Shown piece by piece: positions 24,425-34,165 of a stretch of DNA of 64,000 bases. Every line of letters begins with the position of its first letter. Position 1 is the first letter of the stretch. Both the position numbers and the translations under genes were made by a program. The stretch is from NCBI GenBank assembly GCA_022432975.1, contig CM039514.1:5501519-5565518 (forward strand). Direction: 5' to 3'. Origin of the DNA: Begonia masoniana. Its lineage: Eukaryota > Streptophyta > Magnoliopsida > Cucurbitales > Begoniaceae. Under the pieces are notes generated by a model. The model saw only the letters and a program-made list of their open reading frames with translations, made no database searches and was not told the origin of the DNA.

Positions 24425-26555
24425 ATTTTGGAACATTTTGTGAGAGGAGAATCGAACTATTGACTAACTAAACAAACGAGCTAGTTGGTAATGGATGGAA
24501 GGGTAAATTGGGAAGAAATTAAGGTTGGTGGGAGATAACCAATGGATGATTGCCAAGTGGCAATAACATGCTGAGAAACCTACATATTCTCCTTCCTTCT
24601 ACGTAAATGTTCAGATACATTTTTCCTTCTCTGTATTCCTCTCTACATTCTCTTTTCCAGTCGACAAAACAACCATTGAAGCTACTTCGATCCCCTCAGT
24701 TCTTTCTGTTTCTCCGCTAAGGTGAGCATCTTTTATTGCTAACAAGTTTGGACAAGTTTAATGTGAGTTTTTACTGAAGTTTAGGGTTATGATATTTGGA
24801 GAAAACTCACTGTTTTTGGATGAAAACACACCGGTTTGTTTTCTAAGAGTTTGGAACAAAATTCTTCTAACTTATTTGTTAGCATTTGCAGCTGTTTAAT
24901 TCTTTTACATGCATGTTACAGATCCGAGCGTTCCAGAGACATTCGTGCATCTTGCATTGCAGCAAACAGGTAAGTTCATGCAATTTTGTTGGCCCGTAAG
25001 GCCTTACAATACGGAGGTACTAGGTTTTATGTTGTCGGGATTTCTGTTGGGTAGTTAAACCATAGGTTATGTTTTAGGTTAAGTGTATTCTGTTTTATAT
25101 CCTGCTTATTATTCTGTTGCCTGTCTATGAATGTTTATGCATACACGTTTTTCTCTGAAAGTCATGAAAATGTTTTCTGCACACAGTTTGAAGTTAAGTA
25201 AGATAAAACATGTAATGAAATGTATGGTTAAGTGTGGACGAGGACTGGCATCCTGTCATGTACTCCTGTTATGTCCTGTTGTGGCATGTACTCCTGTTGC
25301 GTCAGCTCCTCTTCCCACTTATACCTTCCTGTCCAATGAAATGTAATGTAATGTTCATGTATTTGAAAATGTTCATGCATAGCATATGCACACTGCATTC
25401 CATGTTCTTACTGAGCTCTAGGCTCATAGATGAACTCCCTGTTGTAGGTACGGATATTCCAGATGAGGACCTTGTGCCTCAAAATGACGAGCTGATGTAG
25501 TTGGAGGATCGAGCTCACGGGGTTTGGCTGCTACAGTTAGACAAGAGTTAATCCTGTGAGAATGTGTTTTCTGAAGTTATGTCCAATATTGTACCATCTT
25601 TTGAAGTTTTAAAACATTTGAAATGTAGGTCCAGTTCTGTACTACTTTGTGGTTTGTAAAACGATGTATGAAACCTGTATTGATGTTTAAAACCTCTGTA
25701 TTTGACAGTTGAATTATGTTCTGAGGTATTCTGGGAGTTTGTCTGGGATATTTTCTGTTAATCTGTGCATGGATGATTTCTGGTTTTAAAGTTATCCATG
25801 TAGTTTGTCTTCTGGAAATCCGTCAATTGTAAAGCATATTTTTACAACTTTGTTTTGAATCGGGTTTTGAAGGTTTGAAACCTTTATGCCTTCTGTCGTG
25901 AGGTTTTCTGTTTGTATGTCTTCCTATTAAAAAGTTATAAATTCTGTCTTTAAAACCATATCTTCCGATTACACCTTCCGGTATGAATTTTGCCTGCATC
26001 TTCCGGTGACGCCATCCATCTTTTGGCTGACGTCATCATCTTCTGCGGATTACGTTTACTATCTGTATCTGCCGAAGACGTCATCACATCTTCTGATGAC
26101 GTCATCATACATTCTGATTCCATCTGCTGCCTACATCTGCCGATGACGTCACCACATCTTCCGATGACATCATCACACATTCCGATTCCATCTGCTGCCT
26201 ACATCTTCCGATGACGTCATCCACATCATCCGGCCACGTCATCTGCCTAAATCTTCCGGTATCATTTCTGTTTGCATCCACCGATTTCACTCGATGCCTG
26301 CTTCTTCCGTCAACTCCTTCTGCCAGTTTATTTACTTTTGTTTTCATCACTTCCTGCTTTTCTTCTATTACCCATTTTGCGTTCCGATTCTGTTAATTGC
26401 TTTCCCATTTGATTTCGAATCCAGAGAACTTTCTCTCCCTCTGTAAATGTTTTAAAAGTTTAATGTACAAAAAAAATATAGTCCCTGTTTTTTGTTATCT
26501 GTCCCGGAGTGATAGCTCCGGCTCCTCGCCCCCGAACGGGTCGGGGGCTGTCACA
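24425..26555 (+). repeat. LTR E: 3' part of an LTR from a third chromovirus-like family
   Basis: The layout follows the A and B LTRs: a pyrimidine-rich stretch then CTAAGGTGAGC (24718-24727), GGCCCGTAAGGCC-type sequence (about 24992), TGAGCTCTAGGCTCATAGATGA (25410-25431) and GTTGTAGGT (25441). It ends ...GGGGGCTGTCACA at 26555. A minisatellite at about 25970-26260 repeats CATCTTCCGATGACGTCATC-like units (TGACGTCA at 26028, 26097, 26144 and 26212), the reverse complement of the motif in LTRs A and B. No TG start was found, so it is truncated where element B joins it. Calling it an LTR is inference from layout. Confidence 0.55.
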
Positions 26556-27759
26556 GTAGGTGACTTCGAGCAAGGTGATGACGATGTCTCTCTACCTAAC
26601 GAGTCTGCAGCTTGAAGGAAGATGCTCGTGGGAGCGGTTAGTGCAGTCGAGGCAAATATGACCCGTGGGAACTATAGGTTAAGTATTTTGGGTTGTTTTT
26701 GGTTGAAACGGACAAATGGATTATATTATGGAAAGAAATGTATAGAACCTCATTTTAGGATGCCTGGTGTCTGAATAGTGTAAAAACTGATATTTTGATG
26801 ATTTAGATGGATTAGGTTTTGTTGATTTGGAATGGATTTCGATATTTAGAGTCGTGTGGGGTAGATAGGAAAAACTTGAATGTATTTTGAATGATGTCAA
26901 CTAGTTATATGGTTATGAAATTATGGATGATGGTGGATTAGGTAAATTCTGGTTAGGAGTAAGAATATGGTTGTGATGTCTGTTTTTATAAATAAAAGGT
27001 AAATTTGATGCTTAAGGAGAAAAGGGGAGTGAATTGATATTGAATAGGTAGAGTTTGTTAAGTTTGGAGGAGAGTGGAGGTGTTGAAAGTGTAAAAAGTG
27101 AGAAAATTGTCTTCGGAGGGGTAGACCTATGGTTGCAGTGGTAGACACCTACCAGACAAGGTGTTGACACCTACCAGACAAGATGTCAACTCCTCAGACA
27201 AGGTGTCGACCGGTTTCAGTGCAACCAAAACCCAGAGGCAAACAAGTGTCGACCCCTCAGACAAGGTGTCGATCGGTTTCAGTGCAACCAAAAACCAGAG
27301 GCAAACAGGTGTCGACCCTTACTAGACAAAGTGTCGACCGGAACCCCTGGGTGCCAACCGGGGTTCTTTTTATAGTATCAAACTTCGGATTTTGGTTAAT
27401 TTTACTTTATAACAAGTTTTTCACACACAATAATCTTCCGCTACCTAGGTTTAATATTCTAAACGATGTCACTCGAGGAAATGAATGAAGTCATTAATTT
27501 AATGTCGAAAATTTTTTTATGAGAATTTTAATATTCTAGACGAGTCATTTTGGCTACGTTTAAGTTAGACCCTAAACGTCGATAGATGTGGATTTTAAGC
27601 CTCGAGTCCGTTCTCTAACGAACGAATGAAAGAACGAAAATGATTAATGAATGAAATGCAAATGAAATGAAGAAAAGAAAAGAAATTTTTTTTTATGAGA
27701 ACGGGCGAGGTTAGTACGTAGGTATGTCATGACACAGATCGTGGCGGCACCGACATGGG
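26556..27759 (+). repeat. LTR D1: older D-type LTR remnant (continues at 30106-30120)
   Basis: GGTGAC..GACCCGTGGGAAC..TAGGTTAAG parallels 29148-29260 of LTR D2, so both belong to one family. A 63-bp tandem duplication lies at 27192-27254 and 27255-27317 (CCTCAGACAAGGTGTCGA). The last 15 bases of this LTR (CTCGGGGTCGTCACA) are found at 30106-30120, beyond the inserted D2. Its 5' half is not in the window. Confidence 0.6.
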
Positions 27760-30100
27760 TGTAACACCCGGTTTTACGGAATTTTGTAATTCCAATAAAT
27801 AATGGTATTTTTGTAAATATGTCAAATTAAGTCCATTTTACGAACGGAAAGTTTTATTGGAGCTTAAATAAAAAAATTGGAATTTATGGTGAAATATGAA
27901 AATTTGGAAGAATCGGATCGTTAGTTAAATAACAAGATAATTGGAGAAACCAATAGAAATCAAATAGAAGGGCAATTTAGTCATTTGCCAAGCCAAAGTT
28001 TATAAAATAAATGAAAGATTGTTTCTTCTCCAACACTTCAACGAAAATCGATTTTCTCTCCCTGTCCTCGCACGATTTTCTTCTCCCTCTCGCGACCCTC
28101 TTCTCCAACGACGATTCTCCTCCTCCGGCAACTCGAGTCTTTACGTTTCCTTCTCCTTCCTCGACTCTAGGTACGAAGCTATAGTTTCTGTACATTAGAT
28201 TTCGAATTTTAAGGTTTAAAACGGTTAGGGTTCGTTAGAGTTTTCGTTGAAAATGTGAAATAGGGTTTGAAACCGATAGATTTACCGTATTTATGGCTCT
28301 AATGGGCGTATTTATGGTTTTTTGGTAAAAGTTAGTTGAATTAATGAGAGTTGTTGAGTTTTGGTGGTTGAAGGTTTTAAAAACTCTATTAATGGAGGTT
28401 TGGAAATTCACGAGCACGAGTTGCTCGATAAAATGCCTCAATGAGGTATTTTGGAGTTTATGAGATTTTCTTTAACTAGTAGTTTGTATTTTTCTAAACT
28501 CGATAGTTTAGAATTGGTTTAAATGACGAATATCGTGTATTGCCTTAGGTAAACAACGCTCGTGGACGGAGCTCGGTGTGCAACGGACGCGAGGTAAGTC
28601 TTCGTGATTTGTTTGGCCGTCTTGACCTACACCATAAGAACGTATGTTAAATTGAGGAATTGGATATATATATTGCGTTCAGGAAAATTAGAACGGGTAG
28701 TTAGTTTTAGGTTTGGTCAGGTTGTTAATTGTTAAGTTTATTGTTTGTATGTTTCTATTATTTCTATTTCGTTCATGGCATAACATGTACACGCATCATT
28801 GTTTGTCAAAAACCATGAAAAGAAAGTTTATGCATATTTTCATAAAAAGAAAAGGATAACGAAAAGGTAAATGAATGAAAAGATGGTCACGTCGGTGGCG
28901 GTGGTTCAGACATGGCTGTCGGATGAAGCATGTTTTCCCCCCGGTTAGATATGAGGGGCTATCCAACCGTCAGATGTGCCGCTCCTATCTCGCGAGAGCG
29001 AAGCCCCGGTGACATAAATGAAATGAAATGAATAGCGAAAAGGTAGGATGCATGATTTATGAACTGTACATGCATAGCATTCACGTAGATTTATTGAGCC
29101 TCTAGCTCACATTTTATTTCTATGGTGTATGAGATATTGAGACAGGTGAGAAAGACGTCCTTCCGCCTGAAGTATGAGTACGTTGACGAAGAATGGCCCG
29201 TGGGAGCGCGCTGGCAGTTGGTGCGTAATTTTGACCCGTGGGGACGTAGGTAAACGTTTTGGGGATTTCATAGATAGGATATAGGAAATTATATAGTTGA
29301 ACGTTTTATGATGCTTGGAACTGGATAGATATTTTATAGTGTTTTTGGAAAATTAAAAGTATCGTTTTGTAATGTTTTGGTATTTTCAAATAGAAGAAAA
29401 TGTTAAACTTATAAACGGAATCACGTGGTTCGTTTTTATGAAAATTGATTATGTTTAAATGTGTGTTGATATTAGGTTTTGAGTGAGTGTGGAAGCATGA
29501 ATCGTATGTGAAATTGTATGAGGATGAAGTTGTTTGTGAAATGTTTTGTAGTGTTTAGAAGTGAATTGATGAAGAGTGAATGATGGAGGAAGAGGTGTGT
29601 ATGTGTGTGGTGTATAGGGGTAAGAGGAATGGTGGAAGGGGGATGCTCTCTGGAATTTTCGGATTCCAAAGAGCATGCCGTTCGATCGCCTAAGGAGGCG
29701 ATCAAACTGCATGAAGGATCGCCACTCTCTGGATTTTCCAGAGAGTGTGCCGATTGATCGTTGGGCTATCGATCGCCAGGGTGAGGGGCGATCGTTCGCC
29801 CCTCCCCTTTTGTGTGAAGGCGATCGATCGCCTGAAAGGGGCGATCGATCGCCCTTATGTAATTTGGGACAAATGTCCCTTATTGCCTCGGCCACTTATT
29901 TTTATTAGTTTTAATTGATTTAAATAATTGTTTTAAGTTTAATTCAATTGTTTTAAGTTTTATTTAAGTGGTTTTCAAAAATAGATTTTGATTTCGATTT
30001 TCGATTCCACTTAAATGGTTTTATGGACACTTTAATTTTAATTAGAGGCTTAAAAAAAAAATTATACGGAAAAATAGGGAATAGTGTAAGGGTCGTTACA
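27760..30100 (+). mobile_element. LTR D2: solo LTR with target-site duplication
   Basis: 2341 bp, TGTAACACCCGG...GGGTCGTTACA, with matching TGTAAC/GTTACA ends and a perfect 5-bp duplication ATGGG (27755-27759 and 30101-30105). No internal region follows, so this is a solo LTR left by recombination. Near its 3' end are perfect 16-bp palindromes at 29818-29833 (AGGCGATCGATCGCCT) and 29839-29854 (GGGCGATCGATCGCCC), plus a near-palindrome at 29783-29804. Confidence 0.85.
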
Positions 30101-30149
30101 ATGGGCTCGGGGTCGTCACATATATCATGTGTCCCAAGATAAGAACAAA

Positions 30150-30690
30150 GCTTGATAAGCTAAAAAGTGCATCTGGAAATTGGCATGCAACGTTTGTGGG
30201 AGCTACACGATTTCAAGTCAACAATAGATACGAATAATTTGAGGTGGACATGACTTTGGGTGTGTGCAACTGCACTAGGTGGAAGCGTACATGAATCCCG
30301 TGTGTCCATTCCATTCCTTGCATGTACTGAATGAGAGTCGCATCGGAAGATTACATGCATGCATGCTATTGCACGAGAAGATACCTGCAGATGTACTTAC
30401 ACTATATTCGTCCCATCAGTGGCCAAATAATGTGGCAAATCGTACGAGATATGAACGAAATCCTCTCGCCAAAAAGACAGCGTCAACCTGGTAGGCCGAA
30501 GAAGATAAGGGTGCGAGATGCCGAAGAGCCGTCAAGCTCGAGAATCAGTAAGAGGAACTCAACCGTGCGTTATGGTATATGTCAGCAGCAGGAGCATAAT
30601 ACTCGCACTTGTCCTAACTGGGGATCAACTTCAGGTACTGCTTCGCATGACACATTCATGGGCTTTAACACATTTGACGGGACGCAATAA
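30150..30690 (+). pseudogene. Mutator-like (MULE) transposase C-terminal remnant
   Basis: Fragments in different frames read KLDKLKSASGNWHATFVGA, then FEVDMTLGVCNCTRWKRT, IPCVHSI, then YLHYIRPISGQIMWQIVRDM and SPKRQRQPGRPKKIRVR. The C-x-C...C-x-H pattern (CNC..W....IPCVH) is the SWIM zinc finger of MuDR-type transposases, followed by the usual RQPGRPKK basic tail and a CxxC-HNxxxC knuckle (CQQQEHNTRTC). Stops and frameshifts interrupt it and the catalytic domain is missing. The end near 30690 is approximate. Confidence 0.75.
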
Positions 30691-31013
30691 TCTTCGACAC
30701 GCGGCCGTGGCAGAAATTTGTAAATATTTTTTAATATATCATGTATTAATTTTTTTTATTTATTATTTAATTATTCATTTATTTTATAAGTATTAATTCT
30801 TTTAATTAAGGGTTTCTTTTTAATTTACTCAAGTATTTAAATTATTTATTTCTAAAATATGATTGAATTTGTGTATTTACGAAATTGTAAAACATATATA
30901 ATTCAATGCATTTAATTATAATTAAAGTACTTCAAATATACAAAAAACAACTAAGCAGACTACGCAGGAGGGACATTATTGTCAGAGTCCGTGGCGTTAT
31001 TCGCCATCCAAGT
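30691..31013. other. AT-rich spacer
   Basis: Long A/T runs, with no coding signal or structure seen. Confidence 0.6.
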
Positions 31014-32215
31014 CTAGAACCTCTCGTTTATCTCTTTATAAGACTCATTGAGATAATGCTGAGAAGCGATCATCCCACGCTGTCCAACGACGAGTTCATC
31101 CACTCTTCCTATGAGTTGCTGGATGTCTCGTTGCTGGATTTGCTGTGATTCCAGCACTTGTTGCAGATGCTGATGGTGTGTCTGCTGCATCTCAGACATC
31201 TACTGCTGTAGCTGGTACTGTTGCTGGTGGTTTGTTTGTTGCATCTCATATATCTGCTGCTGTTGCTAGTACTGTTGTTGTTGATGCATCTGCTGCATCT
31301 GATATAGCTGTTGCAAATAATTCCTCGTATCCCAGCTGCTTCTCTCATCCTCTTGGGGGGCGGTTGGTGGTGATGTAGTCTCATCCATCGGCACTGCCCG
31401 AGAGGTGGATGCCCCCTGATTTCTCTTCAGCACCCACTCGCCATCGACTTCGACGATGCCCATCCGTATCAATTGGGTCGTGTCAAATACATCGGTAGAT
31501 CTACGTGGGATTATCTGCTCTCCAACCGGTATGCGAATCCCAGCTCGCACGACGAGCTTTAGAATCAATGCCCCGTATGAGAGATTAGTCGTGGGTGCCC
31601 TCCCGATCTCACGCATGTGATTTAAAATCAAGAAATCAGGGTAAAAAGGCTTCCTGTTGCACGGCTTCTCAATGACATAGAGGTCCATGCAGCTCACGTG
31701 ATTTCAATGGCCCTATCGCGGCAGAAGGGTGTGGGCGAGTATGTTTCGGAGAACTCGACCTCTAACATTCAACTCGTTCGCTCTTGGCTTCACGAACGCC
31801 CCAACGTCAGGATTGCAGTGAATTTGTCGTAGAAACGCTACTCCCTCGAGCAATGTAAAAAAAAGACAGTTTCGGGAAGCATGGTAATATCGCTTCGCCC
31901 CTTCTATGTTAAACCTAGGACTTCATTCACTTTCTCTGCCCGTATCATAAATTCAAACAAAAAAATGTACGTCCTCAAACTAGTTAAAACTCCATCTGTC
32001 CCAGACGCTCTCAGGTTGGCGTAGAACAAGCGAACTATTCTCTCACACGTCTCGCATGTCAATGCATTGATCCCCTTTAGGCCGATGTTCTCAAACATCT
32101 CTGTGATGCCCAATGACTCCCAACCGCTAAAGTCTATATGCATGCAAAAGTTTATTGAGCGTTTTCGCAGATTTTGCTCAAACTTTCTCTGGCAATCTTG
32201 AGACAAAACTTCCAT
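31014..32215 (-). pseudogene. Putative plant transposon protein, Gln-rich C-terminus, broken
   Basis: The minus-strand frame starting at 32215 (MEVLSQDCQRKFEQNLR) contains IVRLFYANLRASG and EKVNEVLGLT. A later stretch gives a broken HTLLPR then SCMDLYVIEKP, and 31697-31266 gives FLILNHMREIGRAP and LSYGALILKLVVRAGI. This order matches the 'putative plant transposon protein' family found in many plant genomes (Pfam Transposase_32 type, from memory). The C-terminus is a Gln-rich coil (QQLYQMQQMHQQQQY and on to 31014), with stops at 31266 and near 31200. Internal stops and frame changes mark it as non-functional. Its role is unknown. Confidence 0.6.
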
Positions 32216-32569
32216 GGTAAGATCATGTCAAGTTCACGTAAAAATAAAATTGAGTTGTTAAAGTTAAAACGGGTAGAGTACACTAAACGAGAAAAAAATC
32301 ATCGGTAATCGAAAAAAGTATTAGAAATACTTATTATTTAAATAAATTAACATTAGAAGTATTAAAAAAAGTATTAGAAATTATTTAAATAAAAAAACAA
32401 CCTGTAAGTGAACGCATAGAAATATTAGTGGAAATACGAAAAGAGGGAGAGAATTGAGAGAATTGATGAAAATTGAAGAGGGAGAGAATTGAGAGAATTG
32501 ATTAAAATCGAAGGGAATTGAGGAAGGGAGTGTGATTTTTCAAAGCCGCAGGGGACTTTATATAGGGTA
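32216..32569. other. AT-rich spacer with short repeat
   Basis: Contains a duplicated GAGGGAGAGAATTGAGAGAA unit (around 32444 and 32478) and A/T runs. No gene seen. Confidence 0.5.
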
Positions 32570-32889
32570 GTCGAGTACGGCCGGTCCATCTGGACCAACA
32601 GTACTCGACGCTCATGGGTTTTAAGGTGGAAAAAACAAAACCCGTGACCATTGTCACAGGTTTTAACGGTGCGAGTATGACCGGTTCATTTGGACCGGCC
32701 GTACTCGCCACTAAATGACAAAATTTGTGACAAAAGTCAAGGGTTTTGCTCATAGGAGGACGGTTAGTCCTCCTACCAGCCGTTCTCCGTCGCCGAGTAC
32801 GACTGGTCCAGCTGGACCAGCCGTACTCGGCCTCCACATTTTGCAAAATAGTCCAGTACGACCGATCCAAATGGACATGTCGTACTCGG
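32570..32889. repeat. Cluster of four ~38-bp palindromes
   Basis: Palindromes at 32570-32609, 32671-32708, 32792-32831 and 32853-32889. Each reads roughly CGAGTACGRCYGGTCCA followed by its own reverse complement. The third is the best: 20-base arms with a single mismatch (left arm GCCGAGTACGACTGGTCCAG). A half-site (GGAGTACGACC) follows at about 32895. The cluster is about 350 bp upstream of the start of the minus-strand transposon protein. Confidence 0.85.
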
Positions 32890-33028
32890 TAATGGAGTAC
32901 GACCTCCTCACCCATCTACGAGGTTTAAATTGCATGTTTTCTATAATTTAATGTTTTACTAGATGAATATTATATTTTAAAGATTTTTTTACCACCGAAC
33001 CTTATTTTAGGGTTTTTTTTTAAAAAAC

Positions 33029-33666
33029 CCTAACCTTTATCACCTACCAATGGCTAAGGTGGGTCTCATCATTAATCAACGACGACAACACCACTGCATG
33101 TGAGGTCTTTTCTCTTTAAAAAGAGTACTCATCTCCTAACCTTTATCATCTACCAAAGGCTAAGGTGGGTCCTCATCATTAATCAACGTCGACAACACTG
33201 CCTGTGAGGTCTTTTCTCTTTAGAAAGAGTACTGATCTCTCACTCCTAAATCACAGGTCATAAGCAAACCTAAAAAGAGTTCTCATCTTCTTAAATTACT
33301 TTCCTTCCTCAACTCAATGGCCGAAGGAATCATCTTAACCGTTGTTGCAGACCTCCTTCAACCATGCAGTTAAATGTTGCGGTTACTCTTTTCTTATCAT
33401 TTCAAAAAAATCTCATTATAAAAAAAAATTTACAATATCATTTTAAATATTAAGTATTTTAAAAAATATTAAAATAAATTATTACTTTTAAAATTCTCAC
33501 TGTACTCGAAATAATTCTCCTATTTTTTTCTCTAGCCATCTATTGCATTATTGACTTATTGAGTTATGTCTTCATCGTCAAGGGGACACCCACCAATGGC
33601 TTAGGTGGGTCCTCATCATTAATCAACACCACTGCCTCTCACGTCCTTTCTCTTTACAAAATCGTG
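33029..33666 (+). repeat. ~106-bp repeat in three copies
   Basis: Copies start at about 33031 and 33137 (TAACCTTTATCA..CTACCAA.GGCTAAGGTGGGTC) and a third, partial copy covers about 33586-33666. Between copies two and three, 33318-33374 reads MAEGIILTVVADLLQPCS then stop, which could be a relic of a resistance-gene start, but is too short to be sure. Confidence 0.65.
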
Positions 33667-34165
33667 TATTTTGTTAAAAAGCCGGTAAAATTCAACGAGT
33701 AAAAACACTAATTTCAAAAAATATGTACTTTTATGCTCTCCCTTGTAATTTATTTATTTTATTAATTCGTGTGAATTGTTAAATTAATTATCGATTAATT
33801 AATACAATTATATTGTAATTTTATATTATGATTTAACGTGTAAAAGTCATTTATTTATACGTTTAGATTATACATAGTTACGTGTGTGTATGTTCCATTT
33901 ATTTATTAGTATAATTATTATAGTATATTTTAAATAAATAAAATAATTGCTATAATAATTATGTGAAATTGGAAAAAGAAAAATCAGATATTCTAATTGG
34001 TAGGCATGTCAGACGAAGACTACACAGAGTATGTCATCGGTCAACTAGATAGTACAGGCAAGATGGGCTGTCTGAAAGTTCCAATCTTTTGAAAATAAAA
34101 ATACAGTGTCTCAAGCGACGCGCTTGGATCTTCAGGCAATTAGCATCGAGGACAGATTGTCGTTA
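33667..34165. other. AT-rich upstream region of the NBS-LRR gene
   Basis: Mostly A/T runs up to about 33970, then unique sequence to the start codon. No clear promoter element was picked out. Confidence 0.5.

Noticed and set aside
29455..29895. 146-codon minus-strand frame and others in solo LTR D2
   Set aside because: Low-complexity peptide inside an LTR made of palindromic CGATCG repeats; no support as a gene.
33318..33374. Short frame starting MAEGIILTVVADLL
   Set aside because: Resembles the start of NBS-LRR proteins but is only 18 codons before a stop; noted within the repeat entry, not called a gene.
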